Source: Anaerobacillus alkalilacustris
GTDB taxonomy: Bacteria > Bacillota > Bacilli > Bacillales > Anaerobacillaceae
Reading direction: 5' to 3'
DNA: 64,000 nt
Assembly: GCF_001866005.1 (NCBI RefSeq)
Contig: NZ_MLQR01000001.1
Coordinates: 597,106 to 661,105 of the forward strand
Shown: positions 17,130 to 25,437 of the stretch, piece after piece
Layout of the letters: the number at the start of each line of letters is the position of its first letter
How positions within the stretch are numbered: the first letter of the stretch is position 1
Program-made: the position numbers and the translations under genes
The notes under the pieces: generated by a model
Database searches by the model: none
Seen by the model: only the letters and a program-made list of their open reading frames with translations
What the model was told of the DNA's origin: nothing

Positions 17130-19387
17130 ATAAATACTGGAAATACGGAGTCGCACTCCTTGTTGTAGCAATACTCGGGGCGAGCTTCTTCATCAACACC
17201 ATAAATGTGCCATATGGGATTGCGGTGGCACAGGATAATTTCAGAAGTGTGACAGTCAATGATCAAATGGGAATATGTACGAACCCTCTGATAGAAACGA
17301 ATATTCCTGAACGATTTAAAAAATTGGCAGAAAATGAACAGTTAGAGCTTTATCTGGAAGAAGAAACGTTGGCCATTGCTGTTAGAGACAAATGTAATGG
17401 TTATACATGGTTCTCGTATGATGTGCATCGCGACCTAGAAGCAGAAGGGTACAGTCAAGAAATGATCAGATTTATGAAATCAGGTATATCCTTAATAACC
17501 TATGATCGTTTCACACCTGGTAGAAGAACGGTAATGGATTCAAAAGTAGAAAAGACTTATGAAATGTTAGAGGATGGGTTTAGGGTAGCTGTTGATTTTA
17601 CAGAACAACAAATAAAATTCGATGCCATCGTTACACTGCAAGGTGGAGATTTACTGTTTAATATACCACAAGAAAGTGTAGTAGAATATAACCCTGATTT
17701 ATGGCGACCAGGAAATAATAATATCTCAATGAACGACCTGATTATCTATCCGTTTTTTGGTAGCGCCACTCATAAAGAAGACGGGTATATTGTAATTCCA
17801 GACGGATCTGGAGCGATTATTAACCTAAAGGAAACACCTACGTTTACAACAGGATATTCCGCGTCAGTTTATGGAAGAGACATGGGGTATGAAAATAACC
17901 CAAGGTCAAGTCGAAATCGTTTTACGGTCAAGCCTTTAGAAAGAGTATCTTTGCCCATTTTCGGTATTATTCATGAGGTCGATCAAGCAGGGTTATTAGT
18001 AATTTCGGAAAGTGGAAGCAGTTATGCCACGTATAATTACCGATCAAGAGATACAAATACCGATTATTATCAATCGTATTTTACGTATAACTATCGTACG
18101 GCTTATGCTCAATTTCAAAGTAGAGTTAATGAAGATCAATACGTGCTCGGTTTTCAGCCAAAACCGAATCAGTTTGATTTAGTGCAAAGATATGTGTTTT
18201 TAAATGGTGAGCAAGCGAACTATGTAGGAGTCGCTAAAAATTATCGAGATCTTCTTGAGAAGAAAGACGCATTAACGCAGAGAAACACTCTGGATTTCGA
18301 GAACATTCCGATGAAAATTGATTTTATTAATAATGAAGTGACCATGGGTACACTTGGAATGGAGAATGTTTCAGCAACCACATACCGTCAAGCTAAAGAG
18401 GTGACGAAATCCTTATTGGAGAAGGGCTATAACCATTTAAATGTCAGCTTTAAAACCTTTATTCAAAAAGACCGTACGTATAAATTTGATGTACTTAGAA
18501 ATCTCGGTGGGAAGAATGAATTTGAAGAAACGTTACAGTTTTTCGCTGATAATGATATTGCCTTCCAATATTATGTTGATTACGCACAGTCCTATTTTGA
18601 TAAAACCAAATACACAGCGAACAAAATGAACAGACAAGATTTTAGCGTGTGGAATCACAATCTTAATGTCATTAATTTCATGAACAATCCGAAATTTTTC
18701 ACTTCATTAGCTGAAAAAGATATGAAAAATTACCAAAAACATCAAATTGGTCATTTGGCATTAGAAAGTTTATCTGGCAGTTTATTTACTCATTATGACA
18801 AAGGTACGATTGGAAGCAGTGTTGAGGGAATGGAGTACACAAAGAATTTACTGCAATATTTCCATGATCATGGAATTCGTACGAGTATGTATACACCAGA
18901 TGCTTACTTGTTTTCCTTGATTGATGATTACTTTGATACTCCAATCACTTCCTCGGAGCTGCAGTTTGTCGATGCAACGATACCATTAGTTTCATTAGTT
19001 CTAAGTGGATATAAGGATATGTATTCCCCTTATATGAATTTCTCATCAAATGACCAGGAATCGATATTAAAGTTAATCGAGTTTGGTGTTTATCCATCAT
19101 TTGTACTAACTGGAGAATCCGCCTACAACTTAAAGAGAACGGCATCGAATAACATCTACGTCTCCGAAATGGAATATTTGGAGGGCCGAATTGATGATTT
19201 CTATCAAAACATCAATGAATCACTAAGTGAAGTAATCGGCTATGAAATGATCAACCATAGGATTGTTGATCATGGAATCGTGATCGTCACATATAGCAAT
19301 GGGAAGGAAATCATGATTAATTATAATGATACCGACTATTTCTATGAAGATGTGCAAATTAAATCAAAAGGGTTTGTGATATTATGA
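17123..19387 (+). CDS. Membrane-anchored DUF5696-like protein, putative glycoside hydrolase
   Basis: A 754-residue extracellular protein with one N-terminal membrane anchor (residues 7-27). The N-terminal half (about 60-380) is beta-rich with Tyr-rich stretches such as NYRSRDTNTDYYQSYFTYNY. The second half (about 390-720) looks like a TIM barrel: GYNHLNVSFKTFIQKDR, LGGKNEFEETLQFFADNDIA, FQYYVDYAQSY. The C-terminal strand segment VIVTYSNGKEIMINYND is typical of DUF5696 proteins, as I remember the family. GTG 17123 has the strong site GGAGGTGAG and overlaps the previous stop. Its stop overlaps the following permease (ATGA). A catalytic pair cannot be assigned by eye. Function is inferred from fold pattern and neighbours; the family assignment is from memory, not from a search. 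Confidence 0.72.
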   Translation: MVDKYWKYGVALLVVAILGASFFINTINVPYGIAVAQDNFRSVTVNDQMGICTNPLIETNIPERFKKLAENEQLELYLEEETLAIAVRDKCNGYTWFSYDVHRDLEAEGYSQEMIRFMKSGISLITYDRFTPGRRTVMDSKVEKTYEMLEDGFRVAVDFTEQQIKFDAIVTLQGGDLLFNIPQESVVEYNPDLWRPGNNNISMNDLIIYPFFGSATHKEDGYIVIPDGSGAIINLKETPTFTTGYSASVYGRDMGYENNPRSSRNRFTVKPLERVSLPIFGIIHEVDQAGLLVISESGSSYATYNYRSRDTNTDYYQSYFTYNYRTAYAQFQSRVNEDQYVLGFQPKPNQFDLVQRYVFLNGEQANYVGVAKNYRDLLEKKDALTQRNTLDFENIPMKIDFINNEVTMGTLGMENVSATTYRQAKEVTKSLLEKGYNHLNVSFKTFIQKDRTYKFDVLRNLGGKNEFEETLQFFADNDIAFQYYVDYAQSYFDKTKYTANKMNRQDFSVWNHNLNVINFMNNPKFFTSLAEKDMKNYQKHQIGHLALESLSGSLFTHYDKGTIGSSVEGMEYTKNLLQYFHDHGIRTSMYTPDAYLFSLIDDYFDTPITSSELQFVDATIPLVSLVLSGYKDMYSPYMNFSSNDQESILKLIEFGVYPSFVLTGESAYNLKRTASNNIYVSEMEYLEGRIDDFYQNINESLSEVIGYEMINHRIVDHGIVIVTYSNGKEIMINYNDTDYFYEDVQIKSKGFVIL

Positions 19388-20244
19388 CACTGAGTATGAA
19401 GCAGAAAAAAGCTTTAACTGGCATTCTCTTTATTAGCCCGTGGATTATCGGCTTTTTAGTTTTGGTTGTCTATCCGTTGTATAGAACGATTTACATGAGC
19501 TTTCATAATGTATCTTTTGGAAGCAGATCAGGATGGAGATATAATTGGGTTGGTTTTGAAAACTTTCAAAGAATTTTGTTTGAAGATATTGATTTCGTTG
19601 TCGCAGCCCAAAACTTTTTTATCACCACATTGTTATACGTACCGGTGATTATTGCTCTATCTGTCATCATTGCCGTATTGCTGAATCAAAAAATTAAAGG
19701 AAAGTCGTTTTTCCGTTTGTTGTTTTTCTTACCGATTATCATTATGAGTGGTGAATTGATGGAGAATATGAGTAGTTATGGCGGGATGGCCGTTAGTGCA
19801 AATCGGGTTCTACTAGATGTAATCTATACGATCATTCCTAGAGAAGAGGTTGTTTTGTGGATTGTATCACTATTTGAACTGATTGTTCAGTTAATGTGGT
19901 ATAGTGCAGTTCCGATTCTCATTTTCCTTGCCGCACTTCAAAAGGTGGGTAAGGATATGTATGAGGCTGCGTCAATTGATGGAGCTTCGGTATGGACTTC
20001 TTTTTGGAAAATTACATTGCCTACCATTTATCCATTAGTGAGTGTTTGTGTCATTTTTGTCGTTGTTTTCCTAGCAAATTTTGAAATGAATCCAATTATC
20101 AGTATTATTATGGAGTCCACTTATGATGGCTCTAGGCGTGAAGGATATGCTTCAGCATTATCTATTCTATATACACTCGTACAAATTGTGCTGATTTCCT
20201 TATTGTATTTTATGACTCGTAGTAGAAAGACAAGTCTGAGGTGA
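19384..20244 (+). CDS. Sugar ABC transporter permease (MalF type), pair 2
   Basis: Integral membrane permease, 286 residues, six membrane segments. The EAA motif is YEAASIDGASVWTSFWKITL followed by PTIYPL. Starts within the stop codon of the DUF5696-like gene (ATGA overlap), so translation is coupled. It is the second MalF-type permease of one operon, an arrangement giving either two importers or one hetero-tetrameric one. Confidence 0.92.
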   Translation: MTLSMKQKKALTGILFISPWIIGFLVLVVYPLYRTIYMSFHNVSFGSRSGWRYNWVGFENFQRILFEDIDFVVAAQNFFITTLLYVPVIIALSVIIAVLLNQKIKGKSFFRLLFFLPIIIMSGELMENMSSYGGMAVSANRVLLDVIYTIIPREEVVLWIVSLFELIVQLMWYSAVPILIFLAALQKVGKDMYEAASIDGASVWTSFWKITLPTIYPLVSVCVIFVVVFLANFEMNPIISIIMESTYDGSRREGYASALSILYTLVQIVLISLLYFMTRSRKTSLR

Positions 20245-20250
20245 GAATAA

Positions 20251-21237
20251 ATGTATAGTAACTTACAAGAATCATATAATCGTTTCACGTCCCAAGTGAA
20301 TATAAACAAACAAAAAATAAATAAGATTTTCTTCGGTTCACAAATGAACGATGGATGGTTACACAAATTATCCACCTATACGATTTTAATCATTTTCGGC
20401 TTTGTTTTTCTCTATCCATTACTTTATATGTTGTCAGTAAGCTTCATGTCGAACTTAGATTTGGCTGATAGTACAGTTGAATGGATTCCAACTAGCTTTT
20501 ATACCTTTAATTATGAATTGACATGGCGAGCATTGAAGCTGCCAAATGCTTTTGTGAGTACCGCATTATTGGCTGGTATTTCAACATTATGTGTGATCAT
20601 TTCGTCAGCGTTAATCGGCTATGGGTTAGCTAGGTTTGATTTCAGAGGAAAAAAGATGGTTTTCCTATTGTTGTTATTTACTTACATCGTTCCGAAAACA
20701 TTATTTTTTATTCCGAGATATCAAATTTTTACCGAATTAAATTTAAAGGGGAATATCGGAGCATTGGCAATGCCAGCTTTAACTGGTCAAGGAGAACAAG
20801 CGGCTCTGTTTATTCTCATATTCTATCAATTCTTTAAAATGATTCCAAAGTCGATGGAGGAAGCAGCCTTCCTTGATGGAGCAGGTGCATTACGGACGTT
20901 TTGGACGATCGCTCTTCCGATGGTTCGGCCGGCTTTTATCATTGTTGGTGTTTACGCATTTGCTCTATATTGGAACGAAACATTATTAACTTCGTTTTAT
21001 TTAGAGGGCAAAATTCAGACCGTTCCAATGCTGCTAAGCTCATTACAGCTACAATTTGAGCAAGTGGCCCACACGAGTGGAGCAGGTGATCCTGGTGTTA
21101 ATCCGAACTTAAGTTATACCGAAGCAATCGCCTTTGCTGGAACGATTCTTTCGATTATACCACTAGCGATTTTCTATCTCATTGTCCAAAGGTGGTTTGT
21201 GGAAAGTATCGATAAATCAGGTATTACCGGTGAATAA
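20251..21237 (+). CDS. Sugar ABC transporter permease (MalG type), pair 2
   Basis: Partner permease, 328 residues, longer than usual at the N terminus (about 40 basic cytoplasmic residues before the first membrane helix). The EAA motif is EEAAFLDGAGALRTFWTIAL. GAGGTGAGA precedes ATG 20251. Last gene of the operon; a strong hairpin follows at 21252-21290. Confidence 0.92.
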   Translation: MYSNLQESYNRFTSQVNINKQKINKIFFGSQMNDGWLHKLSTYTILIIFGFVFLYPLLYMLSVSFMSNLDLADSTVEWIPTSFYTFNYELTWRALKLPNAFVSTALLAGISTLCVIISSALIGYGLARFDFRGKKMVFLLLLFTYIVPKTLFFIPRYQIFTELNLKGNIGALAMPALTGQGEQAALFILIFYQFFKMIPKSMEEAAFLDGAGALRTFWTIALPMVRPAFIIVGVYAFALYWNETLLTSFYLEGKIQTVPMLLSSLQLQFEQVAHTSGAGDPGVNPNLSYTEAIAFAGTILSIIPLAIFYLIVQRWFVESIDKSGITGE

Positions 21238-21251
21238 TATTTTGATATTCA

Positions 21252-21290
21252 AAACAGGCTATGCTGTAAAATCATAGCCTGTTTCCTTAA
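21252..21290 (+). terminator. Terminator at end of surface-uptake operon
   Basis: AAACAGGCTATG and CATAGCCTGTTT form a 12-bp stem around a loop of 9 nt, followed by a short weak T stretch (CC TT). The lack of a long T-run could allow read-through into the pullulanase. Confidence 0.75.
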
Positions 21291-21321
21291 ACGAAATAAA
21301 AAAATCGAATGGAGTTGTAGT

Positions 21322-21516
21322 ATGCGGATGAACGCTTTTACTATTTTTGTCGTTGTTATCCTAGTAGCCAGTATTATCCTAGTTGTGAATATGATAAAAG
21401 GTAAGGAGCAAACGGTCAACACATCGTTAAATGAACAAGCTTCAACTAGGGTGATGCAGGTGAATTGTTGTCGGATTCCAAAATTCGAGTTCGAGTATCT
21501 GATGCTAGTATTTTAA
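21322..21516 (+). pseudogene. Detached signal-anchor leader of the pullulanase (out of frame with the body)
   Basis: ATG 21322 opens a 64-codon frame with a typical signal anchor (AFTIFVVVILVASIILVVNM) and then a hydrophilic stretch to ASTRVMQVN, ending at 21516. The pullulanase body is in a different frame that opens after a stop at 21447. A single-base change between about 21448 and 21470 would join leader and body. GGAGTTG precedes the ATG. Either a mutation or sequencing error has separated the export signal, or the frames are joined by slippage. Confidence 0.6.
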
Positions 21517-23756
21517 GTGAAGCAGGATGGGCAAAGGAATTGAACGTTTTAGATAAAAACGGTAATCAATTAGAAATTGACAGTGTTACAATTTTAGATA
21601 GTGAACGAATGGATATTAATGGTAATTTTGACTCGATGCATTCTCCTTTTACTGTCACTTACGGGGAGAATACACTTCGTCTAAGTACTGTTATCGACTG
21701 GAGATTAATTGATGAAATGTATGCATACGATGGAGAATTAGGTGCCATGTTACATGAAGATGGAACCGCAACGTTAAAGTTATGGTCACCATTGGCTGAA
21801 TATGTGTCAGTCATTTTGTATGACAAGGATGATCAATTTGTCGTAATAAAAGATGAAATTGAAATGACAAAAGGTGATCGTGGTGTTTGGCAGGTAACAC
21901 TTAATGAAGAGAATACAGAAATAAGTAATGTTAGAGGTTATTTCTATCATTATAAAATTGATCATGGCGGTGTGAAAAAAATAGCATTAGATCCATATGC
22001 AAAGTCTATGGCTGCATGGAATAGCAATGGTCAGTATTCAATAGGGAAAGCGGCGATTGTTGATCCTTCAACAATTGGACCTAAGTTAGATTTTGCAGAA
22101 ATCGAAGGATTCGAGAAGAGAGAGGATGCTATTATTTACGAAGTTCATGTCAGAGATTTCACATCAGACCCAAGCATTGAAAATGAGCTTAGTGCCCAGT
22201 TTGGAACATTTGCAGCCTTCATAGAAAAACTAGATTATATTCAAGATTTAGGTGTAACTCACATTCAACTATTACCAATCATGAGTTACTTTAATGCAGA
22301 TGAGTGGGGAAATTCCGTAAGAATGTTAGATTATGCATCAACGGGAACGAATTATAATTGGGGCTATGATCCGCATAGTTATTTTTCTCTTTCTGGAATG
22401 TATTCGGAAAATCTGAATGATCCAGAGTTAAGAATTTACGAATTTAAAAAATTGGTTGATGAAATTCATAGTCGTGGTATGGGAGTTATTCTTGATGTGG
22501 TTTACAATCACACTGCTAGAGTGGAAATATTTGAAGATCTTGCCCCTAATTATTACTATTTTATGGATAAAGATGGTACAGCAAGAATAAGTTTTGGTGG
22601 TGGACGTTTAGGGACTACACATGAAATGGCACGTAGAATTTTTGTAGACTCAATCCTTTATTGGGTAGATGAGTTCAAAGTGGATGGATTCCGTTTTGAT
22701 ATGATGGGTGATCACGATGCTGAAAGTATTCAAATCGCCTATGACCGTGCAAAAGAGTTAAATCCGAATATCATTATGATTGGTGAAGGCTGGAGAACCT
22801 TTGTTGGTGATGAAGGAAAAGAGTATATTACTCCAGCAGACCAAGATTGGATGCAGTATACAGAAAGTGTTGGTGTATTCTCTGATGATTTTAGAAACGA
22901 ATTAAAGTCTGGCTATCCTTATGAAGGAGAATTAAGATTCATTACGAATGGAGCAAGAAAGATCGAACAAATATTTGATAACATCAAGGCCCAGCCGCAT
23001 AATTTTGTTGCAAGCAGCCCGGGCGATGTTGTTCAATATATAGAAGCTCATGATAATTTAACATTACATGATGTCATTGCTTTATCCATTAAGAAGGATC
23101 CTGATCTTCATCAAGAAGAGATTCATCAACGAATTAGACTTGGAAATTCATTACTGTTAACATCACAAGGAAAGGCCTTTATTCATGCAGGTCAAGAATT
23201 TGGACGTACGAAGCAGTTTAGAGCGGAGACTACAAGTGAACCTTATAAGTCAACGTTTATGGTAGATGAAGATGGAAATCCGTTTACTTACCCTTATTTT
23301 ATCCATGATTCCTACGACTCCTCAGACGCAATAAATCTATTTAATTGGGAACAAGCGGCCAATGCCGAAGTTTTCCCGGTAAACAATCTTACGAGAGAGT
23401 ATACAAAAGGTCTTATTGCTTTAAGAAGATCAACAGATGCTTTTAGATTAGGAACAAAAGAATTAATCAATTCAAATGTAACTTTAATAAATGCACCAGA
23501 AATTAACACACGAGACTTAGTAATTGGCTATCGAAATGAAGCAACAGATGGTACAGCTTATTATGTTTTTGTTAATGCCGATACTGAAGAAAGAACATTA
23601 ACTTTAAATAAAAATTTATTAAGTGGGACAGTGTTAGTAGACAGTGATGAAGCTGGAATAGAAGAAGTATCAGAAAGATCAGGTTTTACACTGACAGAAG
23701 ATAGCATTACGATCGAACCTTTAACAACAGTTGTAATTAAGATGGATCGTGAGTAA
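21465..23756 (+). CDS. pulA: Type I pullulanase (GH13 debranching enzyme), body
   Basis: Hydrolyses alpha-1,6 bonds in pullulan and branched dextrins. Following a short beta domain, CBM48 (about 85-190: LWSPLAEYVSVILYDKDD) precedes the GH13 barrel. The type I pullulanase signature YNWGYDPHSY is present near residue 297. Catalytic residues fall in GFRFDMMGDHD (Asp412), IGEGW (Glu441) and EAHDNLTLHD (Asp530), counted from TTG 21465. DVVYNHT is region I. Length is about 764 residues without leader. TTG 21465 is the first start in this frame, but the likely native start is ATG 21322, in another frame (see leader). If translated only from TTG the enzyme would be cytoplasmic. It lies just after the surface-uptake operon and may share its transcript. 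Confidence 0.85.
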   Translation: MLSDSKIRVRVSDASILSEAGWAKELNVLDKNGNQLEIDSVTILDSERMDINGNFDSMHSPFTVTYGENTLRLSTVIDWRLIDEMYAYDGELGAMLHEDGTATLKLWSPLAEYVSVILYDKDDQFVVIKDEIEMTKGDRGVWQVTLNEENTEISNVRGYFYHYKIDHGGVKKIALDPYAKSMAAWNSNGQYSIGKAAIVDPSTIGPKLDFAEIEGFEKREDAIIYEVHVRDFTSDPSIENELSAQFGTFAAFIEKLDYIQDLGVTHIQLLPIMSYFNADEWGNSVRMLDYASTGTNYNWGYDPHSYFSLSGMYSENLNDPELRIYEFKKLVDEIHSRGMGVILDVVYNHTARVEIFEDLAPNYYYFMDKDGTARISFGGGRLGTTHEMARRIFVDSILYWVDEFKVDGFRFDMMGDHDAESIQIAYDRAKELNPNIIMIGEGWRTFVGDEGKEYITPADQDWMQYTESVGVFSDDFRNELKSGYPYEGELRFITNGARKIEQIFDNIKAQPHNFVASSPGDVVQYIEAHDNLTLHDVIALSIKKDPDLHQEEIHQRIRLGNSLLLTSQGKAFIHAGQEFGRTKQFRAETTSEPYKSTFMVDEDGNPFTYPYFIHDSYDSSDAINLFNWEQAANAEVFPVNNLTREYTKGLIALRRSTDAFRLGTKELINSNVTLINAPEINTRDLVIGYRNEATDGTAYYVFVNADTEERTLTLNKNLLSGTVLVDSDEAGIEEVSERSGFTLTEDSITIEPLTTVVIKMDRE

Positions 23757-23920
23757 GGGAAAGAGAATTTCAAAAACAATCAATTTACAATAGCTTAAAG
23801 AAAAAAGTTTAATAAGGTTTATAATAATGAGCAGCTTTTTGTTACCTGCTATTTATTAAAATTATAGGAAAGATAGGTGCTGTATTACAATACTTTTGAT
23901 TAATTGAAAAATGATGATAA

Positions 23921-23976
23921 AAGACACTTCTTTCTTGATAGAAAAGGTTTAATGAATATGATTTATGTATGATAAT
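23921..23976 (+). promoter_or_regulatory. Composite promoter module 3, upstream of the type-1 sugar-binding protein
   Basis: AAGACACT (23921-23928), 17 nt, GGTTTAAT (23946-23953), 17 nt, GATAAT (23971-23976). No cre box here: the CG core is missing. Predicted transcription starts near 23983, which argues against an ATG at 23988 and for a start at 24039. Confidence 0.65.
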
Positions 23977-24038
23977 AGTCTTAATCTATGAACATGAGAT
24001 GTAATTTCTTGTTAATAAATATAAAAGGTGAGGCTAGG

Positions 24039-24989
24039 GTGTTGAGAAGTAGATTTCTATTATTGTATATTATATTAACTCTTTTAACCATCATAATTGT
24101 TGCTAATGTAGACCGTCTTTTAGAAGAAAAACCAAAGGTAGTAGTTGTATTAAAAGATTTAGATACAGAGTATTGGAACATAGTAAAAGCAGGAGCGCAA
24201 AAAGGATTTCGTAATTTTGGTTTAGAAGGGAAAGTGGTTGCACCTAGTTACGAAGCAGAAGAAGACAACCAGGAGAATTTGTTAAAAAACATTCTTAAGG
24301 AAAATCCAGATCTATTAATAGTTTCTCCCTTAAATTCAGAAATTGTTCCAATATTAGATAAGTTCTATGAAAATAATATTCCCGTATTGTTACTAGATAC
24401 TGATGATCCTTGGGAAAATAAAACAGCCTATATTGGTACAAATAACATTGAGTTAGGGAGAATAGGGGGAATGTTACTAGCATCACAACTTCAACCTGGA
24501 AATGAAGTCGCATTAATTTCAGGCGATATAAACCACCCTATTTCAGGTGATCGAATAAAAGGGGCAAAGATCAGTTTAGAAGCAGTAGGCGTTAACATAG
24601 TTACAAAAGCAGTAGATTTACCGAATTATTCAGGGCACGTTAAAGAAGTAATGGAAGAAATATTGGAAGAACACCCTAACATAAAAGGTGTATTTGCTGA
24701 TACAGACATTAAGGCATTAGGTGTGTATGAAGCAATAGAGGAATTTAATCTTAACGTGCTTGTTATTGGAGCAGACGGTATTAATAAAATGATAGAGTTA
24801 ATAGAAGAAGGGCATTTATCAGGAACAGTAGCACAAAACCCGTATGATATGGGATATATAAGTGTTGAAATGGCAAAGAAAGTGCTAAGTGGTGAGACAG
24901 TAGAAAGAAATATAGATACAGGTGTGGACATTATTATTAAAGGTAATGCCACACAAAGGCTAGCGTTTCAAAGAGAGTTATTGAGATGA
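24039..24989 (+). CDS. Type-1 periplasmic-binding-like sugar-binding protein, membrane anchored
   Basis: RbsB/Peripla_BP_4-like protein, about 317 residues from the preferred start. An N-terminal membrane anchor (LLLYIILTLLTIIIVANV) is followed by two alternating lobes: VVVVLKDLDTEYWNIVKAG, NPDLLIVSPLNSEIVPILDK, AYIGTNNIELGRIGGMLL, and VLVIGADGINKMIELIEEGH. GTG 24039 (or TTG 24042) follows AAAAGGTGAGG; an upstream ATG at 23988 lies almost at the predicted transcript start. It is a single gene with its own module promoter and no permease partner. Similar membrane-tethered type-1 proteins (XylFII of Clostridium) present sugar to a sensor kinase, so a sensory role is plausible (inference). A terminator follows. 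Confidence 0.8.
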   Translation: MLRSRFLLLYIILTLLTIIIVANVDRLLEEKPKVVVVLKDLDTEYWNIVKAGAQKGFRNFGLEGKVVAPSYEAEEDNQENLLKNILKENPDLLIVSPLNSEIVPILDKFYENNIPVLLLDTDDPWENKTAYIGTNNIELGRIGGMLLASQLQPGNEVALISGDINHPISGDRIKGAKISLEAVGVNIVTKAVDLPNYSGHVKEVMEEILEEHPNIKGVFADTDIKALGVYEAIEEFNLNVLVIGADGINKMIELIEEGHLSGTVAQNPYDMGYISVEMAKKVLSGETVERNIDTGVDIIIKGNATQRLAFQRELLR

Positions 24990-25018
24990 TTAAAATGAGT
25001 TATTTAAAGTCAATTTAT

Positions 25019-25042
25019 GAAGCAGCCTAGGCTGCTTTTTTG
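25019..25042 (+). terminator. Terminator after type-1 sugar-binding protein
   Basis: The perfect palindrome AAGCAGCCTAGGCTGCTT is followed by TTTTGTTTT. Confidence 0.85.
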
Positions 25043-25143
25043 TTTTGTCCTAACGCAAAAGGTGTAATATGTTCCGATACAAAGATTAATAAAAACCACC
25101 ATTGTTAATTAAATGGAAAAAATGTTTTGTTTTATCATAATAT

Positions 25144-25199
25144 ACTACACTTCGCTCTTAATGAAAGCGGTTTCCTAAAAGCGTTTTCCGATAGATAAT
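25144..25199 (+). promoter_or_regulatory. Composite promoter module 4 with cre box, upstream of the mdx genes
   Basis: ACTACACT (25144-25151), 17 nt, GGTTTCCT (25169-25176), 17 nt, GATAAT (25194-25199). The cre box ATGAAAGCGGTTTCC (25161-25175) misses only the last W of the consensus and covers the -35 region. A weaker second one, CTAAAAGCGTTTTCC, is at 25175-25189. The distance to the mdxE start is about 240 nt, longer than the roughly 70-140 nt at the other modules, because a relic and repeat B intervene. Confidence 0.65.
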
Positions 25200-25234
25200 A
25201 AGGTTGTACCAAATAAATAAGGGGGAACTAAAAA

Positions 25235-25276
25235 ATGAAAAAAATAAAAGTTTATTTAAATTTATCCCACTCTTAA
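25235..25276 (+). pseudogene. Gene-start relic cut by repeat B
   Basis: GGGGGAAC, then ATG and the codons MKKIKVYLN, run straight into the repeat at 25258 and stop at 25274. About 100 bases beyond the repeat, AGAAGGATG opens MTKSFALAVMIL before a stop, reminiscent of a signal peptide. It looks like the head of an older gene (perhaps the original SBP) served by module 4. Confidence 0.4.
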
Positions 25277-25314
25277 GGGGCAGTAAGACCCCCACTGATT
25301 GAGGTTCAGCTTTA
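25258..25314. repeat. Repeat copy B (short form of the 6463-6567 element)
   Basis: AAATTTATCCCACT, CTTAAGGGG, CAGTAAGACCCC, then CACTGATTGAGGTTCAGC and TTTA. It shares both ends with copy A but lacks about 50 internal bases. GGGG-cagtaaga-CCCC can form a hairpin. It sits just after a start-codon relic. Confidence 0.55.
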
Positions 25315-25437
25315 AAGTTACTTTTTGTTGAAAGTGCTACATACCACCGAGTACTGATACTTTAAGAAGGATGACAAAATCGTTTGCATTAGCAGTAATG
25401 ATCTTGTAAGTACAATAAATTGGGAGGGATTAATGAA

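Noticed and set aside
23988..24038. ATG 23988 as start of the type-1 sugar-binding protein
   Set aside because: It lies only about 5 nt after the predicted transcript start and has no ribosome binding site; GTG 24039 follows AAAAGGTGAGG.
6463..25314. CRISPR-type repeats for the shared CCCACTGATTGA sequence
   Set aside because: Only two copies, 19 kb apart, with no regular spacers.
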